A stretch of DNA of 64,000 nt from Ypsolopha sequella (taxonomy: Eukaryota; Arthropoda; Insecta; Lepidoptera; Ypsolophidae): the NCBI GenBank assembly GCA_934047225.1, contig OW204012.1, positions 8,060,001-8,124,000 on the forward strand, read 5' to 3'. Made by a program: the position numbers and the translations under genes. Positions 45,459-56,334 of this stretch are shown piece by piece. How positions within the stretch are numbered: position 1 is the stretch's first letter; each line of letters opens with the position of its first letter. Under the pieces are notes generated by a model. It had not been told where the DNA came from. It saw nothing but the letters and a program-made list of their open reading frames with translations, and did no database searches.

Positions 45459-45852
45459 GTCTTTTCATATGAAATTGCCGTTTTCTATAGAGAATTTGAA
45501 GGAAACTCAATTTTCAGTACTAACATTTTTGCATTTTTTTAGGAATGACAAATCCAAATTATTTCACTTCTTTTGTGTATGAATGAGACAACATTAAGCT
45601 ATAAGTAACATTAATTTAATTATTGAAAAGTGTCAGCTGTAAAAAATTATTACGAATCTTATTATGGAAATGGGTGGCATTTACGACGAACCGTTTTTGA
45701 AGATAAATTTTATAATCAAACTGAAAATAAAAACTTAATTGTTGAAATCAACTTTCAAACAAAAAACAAATAATCGAAATAACTATTGAATTACAGCTAT
45801 TATGAACTCATGAATCTGTAAGAAAACTTTGGCAATTTCATATGCAAAGACC
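45459..45852. mobile_element. MITE V, copy 2
   Basis: Ends 'ggtcttttcatatgaaattg' and 'caatttcatatgcaaagacc' are inverted. The body is colinear with 11206-11630. Confidence 0.8.
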
Positions 45853-45877
45853 TATTATTATTTCATATTTAATAAAG

Positions 45878-46041
45878 CTGATTCTGAAGGCTTTAATTTT
45901 AATTTTAGTGCTGTCAAAACTAAAATTTTTCAAAAGGAATTTTGCTTCTGTTCCTAGCATTTAAGAACTATTTTACTATAAAGAAAAATTTGTTTTGACA
46001 GCACTAAAACCAAAATTAAAGCCTTCAGAATCGGTTTTATT
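45878..46041. mobile_element. Hairpin MITE X
   Basis: 'gattctgaaggctttaattt' faces 'aaattaaagccttcagaatc', continuing through 'tagtgctgtcaaaac' and 'gttttgacagcacta'. Confidence 0.85.
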
Positions 46042-46044
46042 ATA

Positions 46045-46830
46045 TACCTATAGGTGGCAGAGCTGATGCCGGGCTCAACTGTGGAGTTACTACAGTGCGC
46101 GCCAATATTTTAGTCGCCTCTGAATGAGTTACGAGTGCAACCTTGCGCAGGTACAGTCAAGGAAACAATAATATCAACGGTTGATTATTAAATGTTTACT
46201 ATAAGTGGGAAGGTGTACTTGTTGTACCTACCTATTTATTTATTATTTTAGTGCAATCTTAACTATATAAATAAAACCCATTAATATAAACACCATTTTC
46301 CTACATTGTCGCCTTAAAACGCTATAACGTCCGCGAGGTAAAACAACAATAATAAACTAAATCAACAAAACTTTAACAAACTAAATCAACAAAACAACAA
46401 ATAAAGGCAACAAAAACAATAAACTATAACAAACAGATTCAACGATAAACTTAACGAATCATGGAATTTTTTTCTCGAAGGTACTTTTCATGCAACGCGT
46501 GCGTATGTAGTATATATACGAACGTAGCACTAACACTAACGCATAGTGTTGATACCTGCTAAATGGCGAGCGGGGCGTGTGGTGCGGCACGCAGGCGGGT
46601 GTGCTCCGCGCCCTCGCTCCTGTAACGTCCCCCTGACACCATAAAACGGCTATTGCGTCACCTCTTGCGGCTATCTTCAGAGGCGACTAAAAGATTGGCG
46701 GGCACTGTACCATCTTACTCGCAAACCCCCCAGAAGTCATTCGGAGGAGAGTAAGAGAACAGCTCTCAAACAGGAACAACCAGGTGGCCCAACATGCCTG
46801 GGGTCGATTGATGGTGGTATACTGGTACTC
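46045..46830 (+). mobile_element. Repeat B, copy 4, split by a TIR element
   Basis: 'ggcagagctgatgccgggct' at the left and 'ccatcttactcgcaaacccc' at the right are adjacent in other B copies. Here they are separated by element Y. Confidence 0.7.
46093..46707. mobile_element. TIR element Y (615 bp), TA target
   Basis: Ends 'cagtgcgcgccaatatttta' and 'aaagattggcgggcactg' pair over about 30 bp ('agtcgcctctgaa'/'ttcagaggcgact'). TA is present on both sides (46091-46092 and 46708-46709). The interior has a GC-rich stretch at 46560-46660 but no transposase ORF. Confidence 0.75.
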
Positions 46831-46833
46831 GTA

Positions 46834-47099
46834 TACAAGGTGACTTTTTGATCATCGTCCAAATTCATACTGGAGGCTTGATAAGTGATCAGTATCTTGG
46901 ATCAGTAACAATTTTTGTGAAATTCGTATAATGAAATTTCCGCTTCCCATATAAACTCAGTTCCAGTCCCGAGTGAATCACTATGGGGAGTCGAAATTTC
47001 ATTTTACGAATTTCACCAAAATTGTTACTGATGCATGATACTGATCACTTACCAAGCCACCAGTATGAATTTGGACGATGATCAAAAAGTCACCTTGTA
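46834..47099. mobile_element. Foldback MITE E, copy 4 (266 bp)
   Basis: Intact ends 'tacaaggtgactttttgatc' and 'gatcaaaaagtcaccttgta'. It lies just right of repeat B copy 4. Confidence 0.9.
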
Positions 47100-47103
47100 T
47101 AAG

Positions 47104-48030
47104 TCGAGGGCAAAAAGTAAAATCCGGCATTTTACAAACGGCGTCGTCATGCTATCCGTCCGTCAGACAGTTTCTTACTAAACTAGCTCGGCGAATGGCT
47201 TTTGACCTTGTTAGGGTTCCGTACCTAAAAGGTACAAAAGGACTGAATATGAATATGAATGAAATATAGTTTGGCTATATTTAATTGCATCTATTTTTAG
47301 AAATGCCCCCCCCCCCTATTTCAAAAAATGGTGGACTAAAAAATATGAAAAAAATCATGGTAATGTGTTTACGTAAAGATTACAGGAAAATTAAAGCGGT
47401 TGAGAAATTCAGGAAAAAAATGACAAATTAAAATTTATCATCCACAATACAAATACACAATTTTTAAACTTATCACTATTACTTAAGATTAATACTTAGT
47501 ATGGCCTTTGTGAACTCGCTCACGCTACAATTATACAAATCAACCCGTCCGAATTCAGCCACTGCGTTTAGGGACCGTAGGGCGCGCGTGAGCGTGAGCG
47601 TTAGAATACTACATGTAAGTTATTTTACTTTGTAATACCTGATAAGGTGATAAGTCTGTATGTACTTTAATGAAATAAATCCTCATCATCATTCTTAAAA
47701 AAAAAAAAGTTTCTAAGCGCTCGCTATTTTGCTAATTGACAAATCTTCGTCGTTTATTAGATTTCGGCATTATCTAATTTGCCTCGGCATATCGTAATTC
47801 TGTGTCTACTTACATGTAAATCTAACACGGTCCTCTTCGCTCCACTCATCGCCGCAGCTTTTTGTGAAAGACTTTCGATTTCGGCTTTTTAGAAAATGGC
47901 AAAGTCATTTTACAAACGGCGGGCATTATTCAATTTGCCGAACGGCCGTTTTTCAATGAACGGTGGTAAACAGCGAGCGTTTAGAAACTGTCAACACCTT
48001 ATGTAAAATGCCAAATACTATTTGCCAGCC
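47104..48030. mobile_element. Element Q, copy 3, interrupted by poly-A retroposon
   Basis: The left end ('gtaaaatccggcattttaca', 'aacggcgtcgtcat') and the body from about 47709 ('agtttctaagcgctcgct', 'cttacatgtaaat', 'gactttcgatttcggctttt') correspond to 55418-55738. Between them lies an insert ending 'gaaataaatcctcatcatca' then 'ttcttaaaaaaaaaaaa', with a polyadenylation signal and A-tail. AGTTTCT near 47168 and 47709 may be the target duplication. Confidence 0.6.
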
Positions 48031-48034
48031 ACAT

Positions 48035-48590
48035 ATCCAATATCCATCCCCAATTGCCGGACCTTATATAAAACAGACTTGTACTAAACCCTCTTGTTCG
48101 CTCAATTACTGCTCACACTGAACTCCGTCGCATCCCAATAACAACCCACTTACAACCTACATAGTTTAACGTTTGGTGCTTAATAGAAATGATTTTAACA
48201 GATATATGGCCAAAGTGTGATCGTCAGATTAGAACCTTACGTAGCGCCTTAAGTAGTAACCCAAATTATTTAAAAGTGATTCAGAGATGTTGATAGCAAA
48301 CAAACCCCTATTAAAAGTCCCATGCTGTTGTAAATTATTAGTTATCTTTCACGTGCTAAGTAAATTGGACATAAAATAATTAAAACCAAATTCGTAGATT
48401 TAGATAGTAAAATCAGAGAATATAAAGTATTGGTAATAATGTTCAGATTAGAAATTTCACTGTTTGTCAGTTAAGCCAATATATGAAAGTCATAGAGATA
48501 ACACTTTGTAAACAAATCTAGATGTAAAATTCATTAATGTTACAAATAATAAAAGGTGAATAAAATCTCTGTAGCAATTCTGCGCCAGTC
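48035..48590. other. Unassigned; small repeat B trace
   Basis: 'atatccatccccaattgccg' (48042) is a diverged repeat B piece. The rest is unassigned. Confidence 0.35.
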
Positions 48591-51130
48591 AGCCTCTTAA
48601 GAGGCTATATGAATTTACTATATTAGACTATACCCGCTACTTTAGACGATACATCACATACAAATTTTGTTTGATTATGTTATGAATAAAATGCATTATT
48701 ATTATTTTTTTTAATAACCACTACCAATAATTGGGGATGGATGAGATGAGGTATTTCTGAGTTTGAAATTTAATCATTTATTGATGATCAAAGCTGAATA
48801 GTATTCCAACAGCTGACCTTTATGTATGTTGTAAAACTTATTACTCGATAGATACTTCTATACGAAAATTACTTATTTAGCTGGTAATCTTCGAATAAGT
48901 CCATAAGACAGTGAGTAAAATTCTCACATCTGTGATTATCTGGTCAATAAAATAGAGACTCAAAGAAAGCCATATTGGCAACTTCTCAGAAGTACCTTCC
49001 CTTGGATGTGGAATACCCCCGTGACTTTTTTTAGTGTATACTTTTTTTTTTGAATTCTAAATTTAAGATTTATTTATTTATTTTTAATTTTACGCGCCTA
49101 TGTTGGTTCCCTGACTACACAGCTCTGGTAAAGAACCAACAAGAAATCCAGAGCGTCCCTACCATCATAGTAACCAAAACTACAAATGACACAAATAATC
49201 CAACAGAATGATTTCAGATTTCTAACTTATGGCTATCTTGCGTTTCTGTACCAAGTATATTTTATTTGTTCTTATGACATTGGTAAGCTAAACTACCCCA
49301 TTTCAGTGTATAGTTAGCTTGTGGCTGAATTTTGCCTGACACAAGAACAAGTACATTCATACAAATACACCAAATATTACTATTTATTTGAGTAATAAAC
49401 ATTGAAATCACTCGTGTTGCTCCACGTCCCATTCAAAGATTCAGTCTCTTAACAGATCTACTTAAATAGTGACTGACAGTTAAAATTATTTTCTTAGATA
49501 CTGCTGGTAATACTCAACTTAAAGTTGCTAGGTCAATATGACAAAACTATCTAGTAAAAAACTTAGACTTTCATATTCAGCGTACAGTCATTCTGCTCAC
49601 TATTCAATAGAAAACTTCTATCAAATCAAAATTGTATATTGTTTCAGTAATAAACTTCTCTAATACAATCGTTTTTGTTGTATTTAATGCAAGTCAGATA
49701 AGTACAGATTTCTACCAGGTCAAAATTTTATCCATTTTCTAAAAATCTCCAAGTTTCAATTATAAGTTTCAAATATACTAAAACTATTGAATACAAGAAA
49801 TTAGGTTTTCAACCCTCATTTCATATAAGAAAGTTTTACTTTAAAAATCATTGATTTTCTAGTAATATGAAACTACTGTGACTTTTATCCTTAACAGTTT
49901 TGCAGTTATTTATGTAGTCAATTTTATAACTACACTCAGTAGAATAATTTCAATATATTTTGAAAGAGAAATGAGAAATAGTACTAATAGAACTTTGTTT
50001 TTGTTCTAAAGATGTATTCATTTAATTCCATTGACGAAGAACAACTTTTACTACCCCATATTTGGTGTATAGTATCAGTTAAGGCTTTTCTTTTGCCAGA
50101 CAAGGGAAAGCATTTATGCAAACAAATACATCATGTTATGTACTTCAAGTTTATTGAACATTTATAAGAATTGAAATTATTCTCTTGAATAAAGATTTCC
50201 CGAAACTATTTTCACGGTAATTAGTTTATTAGTTACTTACTCAATTGAGTAATAAAAGAAAATCCGAAACATTCTATATTTCATCTAGGTTCTACTCTGT
50301 ATCAATGCAGTCATTTCGACAAGGGAGAATGTAAGTAATTACTGACTAAAAGGTTTGTCAGTCTGCTATACTTTATTTTGGATTCTTATATACCAAACTA
50401 TTTGATTTTACTTTATAACTTAATGTTTACTAAGAACTGACCTTAAAAAGGGTTTGATAGGTACTACAGTTATGAACTTTTATGGTCTAAAATACATTTC
50501 ATCAACCTGAATTCTAAATCTAGGCTTTCTATATTATTTAGGCATATTTTATGCCAAACTCAAGTCTCTTTATTTCTTGAAAGAAATACCTAAGTAAATA
50601 CAATATTTTAAGAGATAATTGAGTGGTGAAACTTATGTTTCCTATCATTTCATATTTATTGCCAATATTAAAGCCCTATGCCCTAGCATTCAAAATTAGT
50701 GTTCTGTGGCATATAAAAACCTCTTAGTAAACAAAGAAACTATTTCAATATCAAAGCCCTATGTCCTTACATTCAAAATTGGAGTTCTTTGGACTTATAA
50801 AGCCCTCTCAGATAAGTAAACAATGAAACTATTTGTCAAACAAACTAGTCAACAACAATCTATTCCTGAACCACTAACTCTAATTTTTCAGAGGTTCCTA
50901 TCTACTTGAAACCTTGCAACCTATCATAATTGAATTTATTGACCTATTTTCCCTGAACAATGAAGAAAGTTACCTGAAACCTCCCACTATGCATAATTTC
51001 TCAAAAACCTATTAATGCTCTAACAATAGACTTGAATTTTAGAATTTACCTACCTAACATTTGGCCCTAAAATCAAATGTTCCTAGGCTTTTAAATGTGT
51101 GAATTTTCAAAGCTAGAGGTCCGTCACCTC
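48590..51130. other. Repeat-poor AT-rich interval
   Basis: No hairpin MITE or known LINE end is seen. An 82-bp direct duplication lies at 50670-50752 and 50753-50835 ('aaagccctatg', 'cattcaaaatt', 'aatgaaactattt'). A short frame near 49096-49210 reads DYTALVKNQQEIQSVPTIIV and stops; it has no known match. It may be single-copy sequence or an old element. Confidence 0.35.
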
Positions 51131-51336
51131 ACATTTACAATTAAACGTGTGTGTGGTTGTATATTGTGCTAGCAAACACCATACAACCCCTCAACTAATC
51201 GACAGAAAGAAGTGAGGCAAGTTGAAACCTCTCTGTGTGCCTAACACCCTAAAACTTTGCCCTACTCAGACAGGGGGTGATACAGTAGGTTAAAAGGACG
51301 TCACCCCGCTGGCTGGGATAGCCTATATGATCATGT

Positions 51337-51380
51337 GTATATATAAATATATAGATATGAGACCATGACCAGCTCAGTCA
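51337..51380 (+). promoter_or_regulatory. Candidate core promoter (TATA + Inr)
   Basis: 'gtatatataaatatatagat' (51337) is followed about 35 nt later by 'gctcagtcagatg', an insect TCAGT initiator (A at 51376). Sequence downstream to about 51700 is GC-richer than its surroundings. It could drive a transcript toward the 52074 ORF or belong to a solo LTR. Confidence 0.35.
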
Positions 51381-52073
51381 GATGACAAAGGACAGAACAA
51401 ATCGCAGCCTCTTCACGGCTCGGACGCTTTGCCATAAACATCGCCTTTCATGGGGGATGTGTTTCCAGTATGTAAAACTGGCGCAAGGCCATCCCAGACG
51501 CTTGCTTCCCTCCAGAGGAGGTTAAAACTAGACTCTGTCGTTCACACCAGTAGGTGACCCGAGCCTTCGTCCAGTGCGACTTCCGCTCTGTAAGCTCCCT
51601 GCCTGACTCTTCAAGATATCCCAGCGACTAGCCCTATGCCATTGTTACCCTGGTACATCTTCCCGTTTCCACGTCCGGCATTACTAAGAAGAGACCATAC
51701 TCCCTTCCTCCCCATCAACCCCTGAATCGACCTATGCACTATTACATTATTTAGGTACGTACTTTAATTTCGGAACTTGAAAAGACGATTATCGAACCCT
51801 TTACATAACGCGGAATCTAGCTCGTTCGCTCGTTCACCCTACACGAATTCAAACGCGTGTGTCTATCGCCGAGTCGGAAAAGTCAAAAACTATTGACCAT
51901 AACCGAATCTATTTACGAAAAAAGGGCATTCCGCCACCTAAAAGCTAACGCGACGCGAAATGGTCCCGAGACCTAACGAACAGATAGATTGACACATTCC
52001 GTATTTTAATCGCAAATTCCGAAAACAAAATCACTATTAAAACAAACAAAAACTTCCCCAAATAAACTCAAAA

Positions 52074-52274
52074 ATGAACTACACCATTAAAACTTCTTGC
52101 AGCACTTCCACTGACGACGGTGTAAAAATGAATGAGCCCCACCCTACATTTCCACCCATTTATATACTAAGTGTGATATTAGCGTTATCAGTGCTATCGG
52201 CGTCAACGGTGCTAACGGTGTTATGTGCGCTTTCGTGCAGAATGAACAAAAGTGAGACAACCAAACAAGAGTAA
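52074..52274 (+). CDS. Hypothetical 66-aa single-pass membrane peptide
   Basis: I do not recognise this ORF. It starts at an ATG in good insect context ('ctcaaaaatgaac'). It encodes an N-terminal polar part with NYT and an acidic patch (residues 1-28), one strongly hydrophobic stretch (about 29-55, starting IYILSVILALSVLSAS), then a short basic/polar tail RMNKSETTKQE. That layout suggests a small single-pass membrane protein. No signal-peptide-like N-terminus is seen. About 700 nt upstream is a TATA/initiator pair with several intervening ATGs. The antisense frames are shadows. A chance ORF or a retroviral-type env tail remain possible. Confidence 0.3.
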   Translation: MNYTIKTSCSTSTDDGVKMNEPHPTFPPIYILSVILALSVLSASTVLTVLCALSCRMNKSETTKQE

Positions 52275-52699
52275 TAGAGATGGCAACATAACAACAAAAC
52301 ATGGCAACAGCATATACTCGGCGTAAGCAGGACAGGACAAAAATATACAAGTAAGAGTGAAAGAGATAGACACATGGTGACAAGCCTAAGGCGTCATCTA
52401 GTCTACGTGGCAACAACTTGGCAGTTGCGTGACAACAACAGCTAATTTAGGGTTCACGCATAATTGGAAACCATAATGTTTGAAATTGAAAGTTTATTCT
52501 TAATTCCTTCCATATTGGACCGATTGTTTGGGCCGATGGTTGAGTTTACTGTATTTATCATTTAAAATCAGTTATTCTACGCGATCGATTTCAATTTGCT
52601 TTATTTATTTCAACGTGATTTATTTGATTACATACAACAATCTTCCTGCCCATTATCATAACATTTATTTGTGAATTGAGACGTGAACAGATGAGGTAC

Positions 52700-52785
52700 G
52701 ATCTGTCACAGACTGGTGACGGACAGCGGCGCGCGGCGTCACTGGTGCGAGAGTCACGGCACACCGTGCTCACCAACTAGCTACG
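52700..52785 (+). mobile_element. Repeat B fragment
   Basis: 'cagactggtgacggacagcg' and 'cgtcactggtgcgag' match the middle of repeat B. Short isolated piece. Confidence 0.6.
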
Positions 52786-52904
52786 GTCGAAGCCAACCTG
52801 TTGAAGTGAAACTATTTATATTAGAATAGAATAGCTTTATATAACTTTAAACTCTCGCGTTTTGCACACATTATAATATATATAATCGGGTCTACCGCGA
52901 TCAA

Positions 52905-52985
52905 TTTTTACCTTTTTACGAAAAGGGGACACCCGACGTTTCGAGACAAATGCATGTCTCGTGGTCTACGGGAAACTGGCAAGTA
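52905..52985 (-). repeat. GAAACGTCGGG-type hairpin repeat
   Basis: In reverse complement 'cgagacatgcatttgtctcg' is a stem-loop followed by 'aaacgtcgggtgtcccc'. I recall it as common in lepidopteran DNA. The GAAA box after a stem resembles half a hammerhead core, but the CTGANGA box is not recognisable. Confidence 0.45.
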
Positions 52986-52999
52986 TGGCGCGGCGCAGT

Positions 53000-54115
53000 G
53001 ATGAGATGCAGGTGACGACCGAAATATTTTCCTTGTACCCGCAAAAACTACAACGAAAATAGAGGAAGCCCCAATTGTGAAAAAGTCTTCAAATAACGAC
53101 GTTGGCGGGACTCAGCTCCGTGATACTGACTACCGGTATGTACTTATTTGGTATGATTTTCTAAATACAAAAAGTGTGGTAGTCACCACCTAGGAGTATG
53201 GAGGGGGGAGCTGTGACGTAGCAAAGATGGCGGGCCAGCCCATTCTATTAACAGTATTTCTAGATAACTACTGAACCGATTTACTAAAATGAGGTGTCGA
53301 ATGAAAGACCATAAAGTTTACTTACTTAATTTTATAGAAATGTTTGTCTTTAGCTAATATCAAATGAAATAATTAAAAAAAACAACATTTTGAAAAAAAA
53401 TATTTTTTTACAATGGAAATAGTTCGGTAGCCGTTAGGATTTTGGAAATTTAGCTTCATATAGACCATGTTGCTGTTTTTATCATCTTTTTAATAAACTT
53501 TAAATCATTACAATCGAGTAATAAACAACGAAGCTACAGTTGTTATAGTGAACTAAGTCATGATACGAACAATCTCAAATTAATGTACTGGACTGTTTTT
53601 CTTCTAATTATTACTAATAAAAAATATAATAATTATAATACGTACACACATATTATGTTATTGTGCTCATTAAGAATTTGGGTAAGTACCTCCCTAGTAT
53701 ATAAATATAGTAATTGCAACATTTATGGTGTTTTTTTATTAGTGCACGACCCGTCAAGGTATGGAAGTACCCATTTAAACAAACAACTTTCCCCAAGAAA
53801 CATAGTTCGAAATATGAAATAAAATTTGACGCTATTTGAAGCCAAAGTGCTGCAATTCTAGAAGAAAAAAAAAATTACTTACCTGCCAGAATAATTATTG
53901 AAAGTCTGGTCAATTAAATATCTAGAAATAGCAATGAACTGTTTTTAAATACCATAGATAGTTTCACTACGTGTTCGATGAGTTAAAATTTTAACGGTCT
54001 CTTTTGGCATGTTAGAATTCTAGCTATAAAAAGACGTCGTTTCTGAAAACTTTGCTATTTTTCAGTAATTATCAATTGACATTTTACCTATATTATTATT
54101 ATTTTGTATATTTCT
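53000..54115. other. Unassigned intergenic DNA
   Basis: The 79-codon frame at 53583-53822 has no motif. No gene. Confidence 0.35.
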
Positions 54116-54121
54116 GGTCTA

Positions 54122-55009
54122 TTCCACTTTAACTCCAAAGCCATTGTTCTCAAAATTTTACCGTCCATACATTGTGTCCACTTCGACTCCAAAATGTTTT
54201 AGGTATTTAATTTAAATTTAGAAATATTTGCATACTTCAATTCCACTCAACCCCAAAACAGTTTTGGTAGAGTCAACAGAAAAATTGCATATTTTATTCA
54301 GTGTTAACACGATTTAATCGTCATTAATAAGACAGAACTAAACTTAATTGAAGTGTTCTATCTTTTTCTTTCTGTATCAAAACATAAGGACCTGAACGCT
54401 TAAAATAAGGCAAATCATTTTGTTATTTTTTAAATATTACTTTAATAAATATATATTATAATTATAATTGAAATATATTTCAAGTTATAATTTTCTTTTA
54501 TTACTTTAATAAATATATGGTATGCCTTAATTAGCTTTTTATTTATAATTACACCATATAACTTTAAATATATACAATAAATAAAAGAAAATTATAACTT
54601 GAAATATATTTCGGCCCTTAGTGGGCCGTCATACTTGACTGATGACGGCCCACTAAGGGCCGAAATATATTTCAAGTTGTAATTTTCTTTTATTTATTGT
54701 ATATATTTAAAGTTATATGGTGTAATTATAAATAAAAAGCTTTTTAAATATTAAATCGAAATCTGTGGTCGAAATGAGTGCGGTACAAATATTGTTATAT
54801 TATATGATATAGAGAACTGGTAAAGTTTGATTAACTGAATATTCGTAGACACGTGTTCTCGGCTCACGCATAGTGGCTAAATATTTTACTTGCTGTCTCT
54901 ACTTCTTAAAATTTCTTGGAGTTAAAGTGGAACGATTTAAATATAAATAAAATACTTATCAAAATGTGTTTTGGAGTTAAAGTGGACGGATTTTGGAGTT
55001 AAAGTGGAA
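54122..55009. mobile_element. TIR element Z (888 bp) with subterminal repeats
   Basis: Ends 'ttccactttaactccaaa' and 'tttggagttaaagtggaa' are perfect inverted repeats. More copies of the same word lie inside: 'ccacttcgactccaaaa' (54178) and 'ccactcaaccccaaaa' (54245) at the left, and 'ttggagttaaagtgga' at 54926 and 54971 at the right. Clustered subterminal copies usually serve as transposase-binding sites. No transposase ORF remains. Confidence 0.7.
54540..54745. repeat. Head-to-head pair of hammerhead-core-like repeats
   Basis: Two copies of the 14406-14530 repeat face each other as about 100-bp arms, with 'acttgactg' between. One mismatch seen over the inner 45 bp. It lies inside element Z. 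Confidence 0.8.
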
Positions 55010-55415
55010 CAAGCCCATAGTATTTTGTCCCATGTCCCTTTCTATTATAAATAAATATTAAATGAACCCTATCGCATTAAAGCAGCTATTTAGCGACTAT
55101 TACAAGTAGTTAGTGTAACTAATAAGTATATTTATGTACAAGAACTGTAGGTGCCTATTTAGTAAATTTGTACCTTAAATGTAGTTATGTACCACCACAG
55201 GTAAATTTTGGTTTTTTTTTTTTTGAAAAATCTGCTTGTTAATTCCAGAATTATTCGCATAAAAACATTAAAAAAAACACGTAATTACAAAATATATCCT
55301 CGAAGGATTGTTATTGCACAACCGAGAGCAAATCCAAAACAAAAATGTGTTCAAAAAAAAAAATGCATTACGTAGTAGATCTACCATGCAGCTTGACCAT
55401 CTATATCTACGTAGC
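55010..55415. other. Unassigned intergenic DNA
   Basis: No gene. The 71- and 76-codon frames overlapping element Q are shadows. Confidence 0.35.
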
Positions 55416-55417
55416 TG

Positions 55418-55738
55418 GCAAATAGTAAAATTTCGCCATTTACAAACGGCGTCGTCATTTTTTAAACGCTCATTGTTTTGCAATTTACTGTTCGACAAAT
55501 TGAAAAATGCCCACCGTTTGTAAAATGACTTAATTTTCTAAATAGCCGAAATCGAAAGTCTTTCACCAAAAACTGAAAATAGGTTACGACGAGTGAAGCA
55601 AAGCGGAGCGAGGAGGGGCGTATTAGGTTTACATGTAAGTACATATTGGGAGCAAAATCAAATAGCGAAATAGTAAGCGTTTAGGAACTGATAACACCGA
55701 TTGTAAACGGCGGAATTTTACTATTTGCCTGCGCCATA
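55418..55738. mobile_element. Element Q, copy 2 (about 320 bp)
   Basis: 'ggcaaatagtaaaatttcgc' at the left faces 'gcggaattttactatttgcc' at the right. The middle has 'gactttcgatttcggc' (complement), 'gacgagtgaagcaaagcgga' and 'ggtttacatgtaagt', shared with 26428-26728 and with the DIRS flanks. Confidence 0.75.
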
Positions 55739-55839
55739 GACATTATTACCGATTGGACATTCCTTACCGTGACATACGGTATGTATTGGTGTATTGGCAA
55801 TTTGGTGTACATACGAAATTTTTTGTGTTTTTAGTAGTA

Positions 55840-56100
55840 GATAAAACAGTTCCGTTAAGTAAAACCGCTAAACGTTACGCAAGATTGTATAAACGTTTTG
55901 CGTTATTCAATGCAGCGAGTCAACGTTTAGCGGTTTTGTAAAATAGCTTACCGGTTTTGTAAAACAGCGTCAAATTAAACGTGGGATATAAATTTTGTTA
56001 AAAACTACAGGCGAGTCCACTCGCTTCGCTCGGCTCCTTTTTTTATCTTACATGTAAACCCAACACGCTCCTCCTCGCTTCGCTCGTCGCGAAGTCGCAC
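55840..56100. mobile_element. Element Q relative, left half (DIRS target)
   Basis: Carries 'cgtttagcggttttgtaaaa' twice (one inverted near 55857) and 'cttacatgtaaaccc', 'ctcctcctcgcttcgctcgt', 'gaagtcgcac' at the border. The right half continues at 61943. Confidence 0.7.
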
Positions 56101-56271
56101 CTATTTAGGTGTTCGAGCCTTCGCTTGAACCACTTGAGATTACGCCTTCTCTCTAGAACATCTTTTGTCTCTTTCTAACACCTTTCTACTTGCCATTCCA
56201 CGTGACGTCACCATTTGCCGTCCGGTTCCAAGTAGTCATAAGGCAGCGCGGCGGCAGCGGCTCTTCAGTAC
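56101..56271. repeat. DIRS left inverted terminal repeat
   Basis: The outer 22 bp ('ctatttaggtgttcgagcct') resemble, but do not match, the right end. From 56123 the sequence is identical to the complement of 61888-61740. It contains 'ccacgtgacgtcacc' (E-box plus CRE-like palindrome) and ends at an initiator-like 'cttcagta' (A at 56267), a plausible transcription start. Confidence 0.9.
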
Positions 56272-56334
56272 AGTACGCTTTTAACTCTCGAGTGAACAAC
56301 ACAGTGTCATTTGAAGATCTTCAAAATACAAAAT

